DNA of 6,061 nt. It comes from Frankiaceae bacterium (GTDB lineage: Bacteria; Actinomycetota; Actinomycetes; JAVEEB01). The position numbers were made by a program, and so were the translations under genes. This document shows positions 1 through 4,720 of the stretch, piece after piece. The DNA is taken from positions 1-6,061 of the forward strand of contig JAVEEB010000165.1 in the NCBI GenBank assembly GCA_030840665.1, in the 5' to 3' direction. The notes under the pieces were generated by a model. It was not told the origin of the DNA, ran no database searches, and worked only from the letters and a program-made list of their open reading frames with translations. Within the stretch, counting starts at the first letter, position 1, and every line of letters begins with the position of its first letter.

Positions 1-1
1 T

Positions 2-334
2 GTCGTCGACTACCTCGGCACCCATCAGCACCTGGCAGCGGATCTCCGTGCGGAGGTGCAGGGCGACGGGTCGCTCGTCGTACAAACGGGGGATCAGCGC
101 TTCTACGAAGGGCTGCTCGCTTTCCGCTTCCCGATGGTCCTGTCCGGCAAGGGCACCGTGCGTGAGGCGTACAACGACAAGCTCCAACGTTTCGACGTGT
201 CCGTGGACATCGTCAACGATCGGTTCGGACACCTGTACAGCTATCGCGGGTGGTTCGTGAATCACCGGCTGCCCCTGCCGCCCACCGGCGTGCCGGCGAC
301 AGTGAAACCGGAACGCGAGGAGCGCCGGGAGTAG
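2..334 (+). CDS. DUF4166-like protein, C-terminal part (5' end outside window)
   Basis: The reading frame is open from base 2 to a TAG at 332-334 and encodes the last 110 residues of a protein that begins to the left of the window. The first visible residues (VVDYLGTHQHL) run straight into the rest, so the GTG at 56 is an internal valine, not a start. The pattern QRFYEGLLAFRFPMVLSG, then RFDVSVDI, then SYRGWF, and a charged tail ending PEREERRE, resembles the C-terminal end of DUF4166 proteins. These are found in Actinobacteria, sometimes fused to an oxidoreductase or saccharopine dehydrogenase-like domain. The biochemical function of DUF4166 is unknown and no catalytic residue can be assigned. 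No membrane segment is visible in this part. The FKBP gene follows after 75 nt on the same strand; whether they are cotranscribed is unclear. The family call is from memory of the motif, with moderate confidence; that it is coding is much surer. Confidence 0.62.
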   Translation, partial: VVDYLGTHQHLAADLRAEVQGDGSLVVQTGDQRFYEGLLAFRFPMVLSGKGTVREAYNDKLQRFDVSVDIVNDRFGHLYSYRGWFVNHRLPLPPTGVPATVKPEREERRE

Positions 335-395
335 GCGTGTGCGTGGATTTCGGTGAACGGCCTGCTCAGTAGGCTGTCGGCCGACCACCTTTCCG

Positions 396-402
396 AAGGA
401 GA
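396..402 (+). promoter_or_regulatory. Shine-Dalgarno sequence of the FKBP gene
   Basis: AAGGAGA lies 7 nt before the ATG at 410. It is a near-consensus ribosome binding site and decides the start in favour of 410 over the GTG at 353. The 353 start lacks such a site and would add 19 residues not expected in a single-domain FKBP. Confidence 0.85.
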
Positions 403-409
403 ACGCGCA

Positions 410-781
410 ATGGCTGACAAGCCCGAGATCGACTTCCCCGAAGGCACCCCCCCGAGCAACCTCGAGATCACCGACCTCCTCGTCGGTGACGGCGCTGAGG
501 CGACCCCCGGGCAGACGGTCACCGTCCACTACGTCGGAGTCGCCTTCTCGACGGGCGAGGAGTTCGACGCGTCGTACAACCGGGGGGATCCTTTCGTCTT
601 TCCGCTCGGCGCGCGGCGAGTCATCTCGGGCTGGGACATGGGCGTCGCGGGCATGAAGGTCGGCGGCCGCCGCAAGCTCGTGATCCCGCCCCACCTCGGG
701 TACGGCGACCGCGGCGCCGGCGCGGCGATCAAGCCCGGCGAGACCCTCATCTTCGTCGTGGATCTGCTCGCCGTCGGCTGA
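410..781 (+). CDS. FKBP-type peptidyl-prolyl cis-trans isomerase, single domain, cytoplasmic
   Basis: The 123-residue protein catalyses cis-trans isomerisation of Xaa-Pro bonds and assists protein folding in the cytoplasm. It is a complete minimal FKBP domain (about residues 30-122) behind a short acidic, proline-rich lead (residues 1-20) with no signal peptide, lipobox or membrane segment. The residues lining the FK506/proline pocket of the family are all visible: Tyr41 in VHYVG, Phe52 and Asp53 in EEFDASY, Phe62 or Phe64 in PFVFPLG, Val71-Ile72 and Trp75 in RVISGWD, Tyr98 in LGYGDRG, and Phe115 in LIFVVDLL. An active, drug-binding enzyme is therefore expected. The start is fixed by a good ribosome binding site. 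It is 75 nt after the DUF4166-like gene and 114 nt before the DGPF gene, which has its own candidate promoter. It is probably an independent housekeeping gene. Specific clients cannot be inferred. Confidence 0.95.
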   Translation: MADKPEIDFPEGTPPSNLEITDLLVGDGAEATPGQTVTVHYVGVAFSTGEEFDASYNRGDPFVFPLGARRVISGWDMGVAGMKVGGRRKLVIPPHLGYGDRGAGAAIKPGETLIFVVDLLAVG

Positions 782-802
782 CGCGAAAATTCTTCACCAT
801 CT

Positions 803-829
803 TGTCGATTCGGCGGAGGCCCGTTCGAC
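803..829 (+). promoter_or_regulatory. Candidate ECF42-type sigma-dependent promoter
   Basis: TGTCGA (803-808), a 17-nt spacer, then CGAC (826-829) lie in the gap between the FKBP gene and the DGPF gene. As I recall from published work on Streptomyces ECF42 sigma factors, their targets carry TGTCGA at -35 and CGAC or CGTC at -10, so both elements and the spacing fit. Transcription would begin near 836, giving a leader of about 60 nt before the ATG at 896. The sigma factor encoded just downstream belongs to this group, so this would be an autoregulatory promoter. No start site has been mapped; the call rests on motif, spacing and position. Confidence 0.62.
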
Positions 830-895
830 GCGTCAGTGAGAGCCCGCCGAGACCGGCACAGACAGCTCCACCGAACAGCGAAAGAGGAGACCCCA

Positions 896-1327
896 ATGCG
901 AGTCATGGTTGTGATGCCGTCCGACACGGAAACAGAAGCTGGCGTCCTGCCCTCCACCGAGATCCTCGAGGAGATGGGTGCGTTCAACGAGGAGCTCGTC
1001 AAGGCCGGCATCATGCTGGCCGGGGAAGGGCTGCGCGCGTCCAGCGAGGGCAAGCGGGTCGTGCACAGCGGCGACGGGAAGACGACCGTGGTCGACGGAC
1101 CATTCACGGAGTCCAAGGAGCTGATCGCGGGCTTCTGGATCTGGCAGGTCAAGTCGATCGACGAGGCCGTCGAGTGGGCGAAGCGCGTCCCGACGGGAGC
1201 ACGCGACGGCGGCACCGTGGCGCTGGAGATCCGGCCCATCTTCGAGGCTGAGGACTTCGGTGACGCGTTCACCCCCGAATTGCGCGAGAAGGAAGAAGCC
1301 CTTCGCGCGCAGGTGACCGCCCAGTAG
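896..1327 (+). CDS. DGPF-domain (YCII-related) protein partnered with the ECF42 sigma factor
   Basis: The 143-residue protein has a dimeric alpha/beta-barrel-like YCII/DGPF fold by family. The start MRVMVVMPS is the first beta strand. VVDGPFTESKELIAGFWIW (about residues 65-83) holds the signature DGPF at 67-70 and the KELIAGF segment. SIDEAVEWAKRVP (about 87-99) is the expected helix, and IRPI ends the core. The tail (about 117-143) is charged and probably helical. No signal peptide or membrane segment is seen, so it is cytoplasmic. A purine-rich ribosome binding site (AAAGAGGAGA, 881-890) lies 5 nt before the ATG. Members of this family are the standard neighbours of ECF42 sigma factors, in place of an anti-sigma factor. 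Their molecular job is unknown; a small-molecule or enzymatic role is only inferred from the relation to YciI. The sigma gene follows after 43 nt, and the upstream gap holds a candidate ECF42 promoter, so the pair probably forms an autoregulated operon. Confidence 0.9.
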   Translation: MRVMVVMPSDTETEAGVLPSTEILEEMGAFNEELVKAGIMLAGEGLRASSEGKRVVHSGDGKTTVVDGPFTESKELIAGFWIWQVKSIDEAVEWAKRVPTGARDGGTVALEIRPIFEAEDFGDAFTPELREKEEALRAQVTAQ

Positions 1328-1358
1328 TTGGGATGTGGGCCGCGGTCGCCGCCACCGG

Positions 1359-1364
1359 CACAAT
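1359..1364 (+). promoter_or_regulatory. Possible -10-like element for a leaderless sigma-factor mRNA
   Basis: CACAAT ends exactly 6 nt before the GTG at 1371, and no Shine-Dalgarno sequence precedes that start. This is the usual distance for a -10 hexamer whose transcription start coincides with the start codon, as in actinobacterial leaderless genes. The first base is C rather than the preferred T, and I see no clear -35. The same arrangement recurs before the DUF1003-like gene (CACGAT, 6 nt, ATG). If real, the sigma gene could be expressed separately from the DGPF gene. Confidence 0.35.
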
Positions 1365-1370
1365 GGGCTG

Positions 1371-2630
1371 GTGACGGCGACCGCGACGCATCGAGCCATC
1401 GATGCGGTGTGGCGCATCGAGTCCGCGCGGTTGATCGCCGGGCTGACGCGCATCGTGCGCGACATCGGCGTCGCCGAAGAGCTCGCGCAGGACGCCCTGG
1501 TCGCCGCCCTCGAGCAATGGCCGGAGGCGGGCGTCCCGCACAATCCGGGTGCTTGGCTGATGACGACGGCCAAGCACCGAGCCATCGACCGGATCCGTCG
1601 CGACCAGACCTTGGCACGCAAGCTCGCCGAGCTGGGCCGCGCATCAGAGATCGCGCAGGCAACCATGCCCGACTTCACCGACAACCTCGACGACGACATC
1701 GAAGACGACCTGCTCCGCATGATGTTCACCGCGTGTCATCCGGTGCTGTCGAAGGAGGCTCGCGCCGCGCTCACGCTGCGCGTCATCGGCGGGCTCACGA
1801 CCGACGAGATCGCGCGGGCGTTCCTCGTCGGCGAGGCGACCATTGCCCAACGGATCGTGCGCGCCAAACGCATGCTTGCCGACGCCGACATCCCGTTCGA
1901 GGTGCCGCTGGCCGCCGAACGCGCCGACCGGCTGTCGTCGGTGCTCGAAGTCATTTACCTCATCTTCAACGAGGGCTATTCCGCCACCGCGGGAGATGAC
2001 TGGTTGCGCCCGGGGCTGTGCGAGGACGCGCTGCGGCTCGGTCGCATCCTCGCCGAGCTCGCTCCCACCGAGCCCGAGGTCCACGGACTCGTTGCCCTGC
2101 TGGAGATTCAAGCGTCGCGATCCCGAGCTCGCGTGCGGGCCAACGGCGAGCCGGTGCTGCTGCTCGAGCAGGATCGCGGCCGCTGGGACTTCCTGCTCAT
2201 CAATCGGGGGCTCGCCGCTCTGGAGCGCGCGGCCGCCCTGGGCCAGGTGCAGGGCCCGTACGTATTGCAAGCCGAGATCGCCGCCTGCCATGCGCGTGCA
2301 CGTGTCCCGGGCGACACGGACTGGGCCCGGATCGTGAGCCTGTACGAACAGCTCGCGGTGGTGAACCCGTCGCCGATCGTGGAGCTCAACCGTGCGGTCG
2401 CCGTCACGATGGCGCTCGGCGCGGAAGCCGGGCTGGCGATCCTCGACCGCATCGCCGACGACCCATCGCTGCGCAACTACCACCTGCTGCCCAGCGTTCG
2501 CGGGGATTTCCTCGCCCGCCTCGGCCGGGTCGACGAGGCGCGTCTCGAGTTCGAGCGGGCCGCCGGCATGACGCGCAACTCCCGCGAACGCGACCTATTG
2601 CTGGAGCGCGCTCGCGCGTCGCGCGGCTGA
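1371..2630 (+). CDS. ECF42-type RNA polymerase sigma factor with C-terminal DUF6596/TPR-like extension
   Basis: This 419-residue extracytoplasmic-function sigma factor would direct RNA polymerase to its own promoter set. Region 2 spans about residues 10-80: AVWRIESARLIAGL, AEELAQDALVAALEQW for core binding, and GAWLMTTAKHRAIDRIRRD for -10 recognition. A linker follows. Region 4 (about 113-170) holds LTLRVIGGLTTDEIARAF and the helix-turn-helix segment ATIAQRIVRAKR. About 240 residues follow, far more than in a minimal ECF. They open with the DUF6596-type block (VLEVIYLIFNEGYSA, then LCEDALRLGRILAEL) and continue with TPR-like helices (ERAAALGQVQGPYVLQAEIA, VVNPSPIVELNRAVAVTMA, ARLGRVDEARLEFERA). 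This extension is the ECF42 hallmark and is reported as needed for activity. I chose GTG 1371 because homologues begin shortly before AVWRIES. The in-frame GTG at 1335 would add an Arg/His-rich stretch unlike the family. No anti-sigma gene is nearby. The inducing signal is unknown. Confidence 0.93.
   Translation: MTATATHRAIDAVWRIESARLIAGLTRIVRDIGVAEELAQDALVAALEQWPEAGVPHNPGAWLMTTAKHRAIDRIRRDQTLARKLAELGRASEIAQATMPDFTDNLDDDIEDDLLRMMFTACHPVLSKEARAALTLRVIGGLTTDEIARAFLVGEATIAQRIVRAKRMLADADIPFEVPLAAERADRLSSVLEVIYLIFNEGYSATAGDDWLRPGLCEDALRLGRILAELAPTEPEVHGLVALLEIQASRSRARVRANGEPVLLLEQDRGRWDFLLINRGLAALERAAALGQVQGPYVLQAEIAACHARARVPGDTDWARIVSLYEQLAVVNPSPIVELNRAVAVTMALGAEAGLAILDRIADDPSLRNYHLLPSVRGDFLARLGRVDEARLEFERAAGMTRNSRERDLLLERARASRG
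1387..1420 (+). repeat. Two mutually exclusive hairpins at the start of the sigma-factor gene
   Basis: CGCATCGA (1387-1394), its exact reverse complement TCGATGCG (1399-1406), and a second CGCATCGA (1413-1420) follow one another within codons 6-17 of the sigma gene. The middle copy can pair with the left copy (8 bp, 4-nt loop) or the right one (8 bp, 6-nt loop), but not both. Arrangements like this can tune translation initiation. They can also arise by chance in GC-rich coding DNA with repeated Ile-Asp/Ile-Glu codons. Confidence 0.4.
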
Positions 2631-2646
2631 ATCGACGGGCCGGTCG

Positions 2647-2652
2647 CACGAT
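2647..2652 (+). promoter_or_regulatory. Possible -10-like element for a leaderless DUF1003 mRNA
   Basis: CACGAT lies in the 28-nt gap after the sigma-factor stop and ends 6 nt before the ATG at 2659. There is no convincing Shine-Dalgarno sequence. Sequence and spacing copy the CACAAT element before the sigma gene, which makes a shared promoter class more plausible than either site alone. No -35 is evident, so this remains tentative. Confidence 0.33.
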
Positions 2653-2658
2653 GGACCC

Positions 2659-3072
2659 ATGACCCCTCCCAACAACGCCGCGCCACCCTCGGTCCAGCTC
2701 GTCCACCCCGTGGTGGTCGCGCACCGTGAACACCGCGCCGCCAACGTGCAGCTGCGGATCGCCGACGCGATCACCAAGTTCGCCGGCACGATGATGTTCG
2801 TCTACATCCACATCGCCGGGTTCGGGTTGTGGATGCTGTTCGCAGAGGACAACCCCTGGCAGACCCTGACGCTGATCGTCAGTCTCGAGGCAATTTTCCT
2901 GTCCACGTTCGTGATGATCGGCCAGAACCGTCAGTCCGCCTTCGCGGCCGCGAAGGCCAACCACGACTTCGTCGCGCAGGAACTGGAGCTGCAGACCAAC
3001 ACGGAGCTCACCCGACGGATCCACGAGCTCACCACCGAGATCCACGAGAACGTGATGCGCAAGCAGCCGTAG
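2659..3072 (+). CDS. DUF1003-like small membrane protein
   Basis: The 137-residue protein has a polar N-terminal stretch of about 40 residues, two hydrophobic helices (about 44-61, TMMFVYIHIAGFGLWMLF, and 69-87, with LTLIVSLEAIFLSTFVMI), and a charged helical C-terminus (about 93-135) that could form a coiled coil. GQNRQ at 88-92, directly after the second helix, and the pattern NPWQTLTLIVSLEAIFLS are typical of DUF1003 proteins, where MSQNRQ is usual. With both helices crossing the inner membrane, both ends would lie on the same side, most likely the cytoplasm because of the basic and charged tail. The family has no established biochemical function. The gene starts 28 nt after the sigma-factor stop, so read-through from the sigma operon is possible, but the -10-like element in the gap may give it its own leaderless transcript. 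It converges with the oxidase gene, with 55 nt between the stops. Confidence 0.85.
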   Translation: MTPPNNAAPPSVQLVHPVVVAHREHRAANVQLRIADAITKFAGTMMFVYIHIAGFGLWMLFAEDNPWQTLTLIVSLEAIFLSTFVMIGQNRQSAFAAAKANHDFVAQELELQTNTELTRRIHELTTEIHENVMRKQP

Positions 3073-3095
3073 AACGAGCATGCGGCGCTGCCCCA

Positions 3096-3112
3096 CGGTC
3101 CCGGAGCGACCG
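3096..3112. terminator. Weak hairpin between convergent genes, possible terminator
   Basis: CGGTC (3096-3100), a 7-nt loop and GACCG (3108-3112) form a 5-bp stem in the 55-nt gap between the converging DUF1003 and oxidase genes. No T-tract follows on either strand, so it is a poor intrinsic terminator. It is listed only because it is the best structure in a place where termination is expected. Confidence 0.2.
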
Positions 3113-3127
3113 GCAGTGCTGCAACGG

Positions 3128-4537
3128 TCAGGCGGAGGCGCCGGCCGCCTGAGGAGCACCGAGCCGATCGAGCACGTCCGCCGCGGTCCGCCGCGCCTGA
3201 GTCACGCAGGAAGCCAGCCCGACCCCGCGGTAGCCGGCCCCGGTGACCACAAGGCCAGGCATCTCCGCGAGCGAGGCATCGATCCGGTCGACGAGCGCCT
3301 GATGGCCGACCGTGTATTGCGGCATCGCTTTCGGCCACCGCTGGACGATCGCCTCGACGGGCTTCCCCGTGAGGCCCATCGTGAGGACGAGCTCCCCGTG
3401 CACACGCTCGACCAGCTCGTCGTCGGAGAGCTCCGTGAAACGCGTGTCGCCGTGCCGGCCAACCGTGGCCCGGATGAGGACGGTCGCCGGGTCGCGCAGG
3501 TGTGGCCATTTCGTCGACAGCCAGCTGCACCCCACAAGCAGCAGCCCTTCCGACGGCGGCACCAGGAAGCCCGTTCCGTCGAGTTCGCGTGGCAGGGCAT
3601 CGCGCGGATACGCGAGGATCGTGACGGCAACGTCGGCGTACGGCACCTCGGCGGCTGCCGCGGCCGCGGGGGGTGCGATCCCGCTGAGCAACCGCGCGGT
3701 GGCGAAGGCCGGCGTCGCGAGGACGACGGCGTCGGCCTCGATGATGCCGCCGCCGCGGAGGCCGAGCAGGTATTCGCTGCCGTCCCGGGAGAGGGTGTCA
3801 ACGCGCCGACCGAGTTCAACCACGCAGTCGCTCGCCGTCGTCAGCGCGTCGATGAGGTGCGTAAGGCCACCGTCAAGGCCGACCAGCGCAGGACCGGCTT
3901 GCACCGGGACCCGCCGTGCGCGGGTGCCCAGATAGATGCTGCGGGACGAGCGGGTGAGCGCCTCGACCTCCGGCACCGCGCTGCGCGCGCTGAGAAGGTC
4001 CGCTCGACCGGCGTGGATGCCACCGAGCAGGGGGTCCACCAACCTCTCGAACACTTCGGCGCCGAGCCGAGGGCGCAACAGCTCGCCCACCGACAGGTCC
4101 TCACCGGGAACGGGGCGGCGTCGGGGCAGGACGAGGTCCGCAGCGGCGCGAAGGACCCCGACAGGTGACAGCAGCCCGGATCGCAGCAGCTGGAAGACCT
4201 TCTGTGGCACGCCGAACAGGTTGCTGGGAGGTAGGCGACGCAGCCGCGCGCGGGACCACACGAAGGCATCCCGGTGCCCAGGCGTGACGACGCCATCGAC
4301 GAGGCCCAGCTCCTCCACCAGGGAGGCCATCGCGGGCACGCGGACCAGCATCGCGTCGGGGCCGACGTCCACGGCGTGGCCGGCGATCTCGCGGGTGCGG
4401 ACCTTGCCGCCCAGCCGGTCGCTGCCCTCAATGAGAGTGATCCGCAGGTCTGGCCCGCCGAGTCGCCGGAGGAAGTAGGCCGTCGCCAGCCCACTGACAC
4501 CCCCGCCGACGATGACGATTCGTCGCTGGGTAGTCAT
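3128..4537 (-). CDS. hemY: FAD-dependent coproporphyrinogen III / protoporphyrinogen IX oxidase (HemY/CgoX)
   Basis: The 469-residue flavoprotein oxidises a porphyrinogen to a porphyrin with O2 late in haem synthesis. In Actinobacteria the substrate is normally coproporphyrinogen III in the coproporphyrin-dependent route (enzyme also called CgoX), but the sequence alone cannot exclude protoporphyrinogen. The N-terminal Rossmann fold shows IVIVGGGVSGLATAYFLRR (7-25; GGGVSG 11-16), the ribose-binding acid Glu37 in LIEGSDRLGGKVRT, and DVGPDAML (57-64). The middle has the family stretch LVDPLLGGIHAGRADLLSAR. The C-terminal FAD motif is VVTGAGYRGVGLASCV (430-445). Length and ends are normal, with no signal peptide; a soluble or peripheral membrane location is typical. 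AAAGGGG (4553-4547) lies 9 nt before the ATG. Its usual partners hemE and hemQ are not in the window, so it appears to be a separate unit, insulated from the helicase gene by a terminator, with an inverted repeat in its upstream region. Confidence 0.93.
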   Translation of the reverse strand: MTTQRRIVIVGGGVSGLATAYFLRRLGGPDLRITLIEGSDRLGGKVRTREIAGHAVDVGPDAMLVRVPAMASLVEELGLVDGVVTPGHRDAFVWSRARLRRLPPSNLFGVPQKVFQLLRSGLLSPVGVLRAAADLVLPRRRPVPGEDLSVGELLRPRLGAEVFERLVDPLLGGIHAGRADLLSARSAVPEVEALTRSSRSIYLGTRARRVPVQAGPALVGLDGGLTHLIDALTTASDCVVELGRRVDTLSRDGSEYLLGLRGGGIIEADAVVLATPAFATARLLSGIAPPAAAAAAEVPYADVAVTILAYPRDALPRELDGTGFLVPPSEGLLLVGCSWLSTKWPHLRDPATVLIRATVGRHGDTRFTELSDDELVERVHGELVLTMGLTGKPVEAIVQRWPKAMPQYTVGHQALVDRIDASLAEMPGLVVTGAGYRGVGLASCVTQARRTAADVLDRLGAPQAAGASA

Positions 4538-4581
4538 GCGCTACAACCCCTTTGGCTCGGCGACGTTGCCGGTCAACCGAG

Positions 4582-4595
4582 GGTGTCGTGACACC
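4582..4595. promoter_or_regulatory. Perfect inverted repeat upstream of hemY/cgoX, candidate operator
   Basis: GGTGTC-GT-GACACC is a perfect 6-bp inverted repeat with a 2-nt centre, 45-58 nt upstream of the oxidase ATG and downstream of the helicase terminator. This is where a promoter for the oxidase must lie. The two-fold symmetric GTGTC/GACAC shape suits a dimeric repressor such as a TetR-type regulator, but I do not recognise it as a named operator. No convincing -35/-10 pair was identified. A small cruciform or chance palindrome is the alternative. Confidence 0.4.
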
Positions 4596-4663
4596 AGATG
4601 GCGAGACAGGGCCGATGGTCCTGCACCGCCGGGACGTTGCGCGCGCGGCCCCTTCTCAACGCG

Positions 4664-4703
4664 AAAAAGCGCCACCAGCTCCCATCGAGGAAGCTGGTGG
4701 CGC
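4664..4703 (-). terminator. Strong intrinsic terminator of the DEAD-box helicase gene
   Basis: Read on the - strand, GCGCCACCAGCT (4703-4692), an 11-nt loop and AGCTGGTGGCGC (4680-4669) form a perfect 12-bp stem, immediately followed by TTTTT (4668-4664). It begins 17 nt after the helicase stop codon. Length, GC content and T-tract are those of a classical rho-independent terminator. On the + strand the trailing sequence is only CTTGTTC, so it should work mainly for the - strand. It separates the helicase and oxidase transcripts. Confidence 0.93.
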
Positions 4704-4720
4704 CTTGTTCGTACGAGGTT

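Noticed and set aside
370..385. TAGGCT (370-375) as a -10 box and the palindrome GTCGGCCGAC (376-385) as an operator for the FKBP gene
   Set aside because: No -35 at a suitable distance, and a 10-bp GC palindrome is common by chance at this base composition.
353..409. N-terminal extension of the FKBP gene from a GTG at 353
   Set aside because: The AAGGAGA site 7 nt before ATG 410 and the normal single-domain FKBP length favour 410.
529..1662. Long - strand reading frame (377 codons) opposite the FKBP 3' end, the DGPF gene and the sigma gene start
   Set aside because: It is antisense to well-supported genes, has Arg/Ser/Pro-rich composition and matches no family; this is a typical GC-rich shadow.
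833..1729. Second - strand reading frame (298 codons) over the same DGPF/sigma region
   Set aside because: Complementary-frame shadow with no recognisable domain, opposite two genes with clear family motifs.
1747..1752. Second TGTCGA as another ECF42 promoter
   Set aside because: Lies within the sigma coding region and no CGAC/CGTC occurs 16-17 nt downstream.
1644..2483. - strand reading frame (279 codons) opposite the sigma gene
   Set aside because: His/Arg/Asp-rich shadow translation with no domain pattern or plausible ribosome binding site.
2604..2613. Palindrome GAGCGCGCTC at the end of the sigma gene as a terminator
   Set aside because: It is inside the coding sequence, only 10 bp with no loop and no T-tract; explained by GC-rich codons.
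3080..4168. + strand reading frame (362 codons) opposite the oxidase gene
   Set aside because: The - strand gene shows complete FAD-binding motifs at both ends; the + frame is a compositionally skewed shadow.
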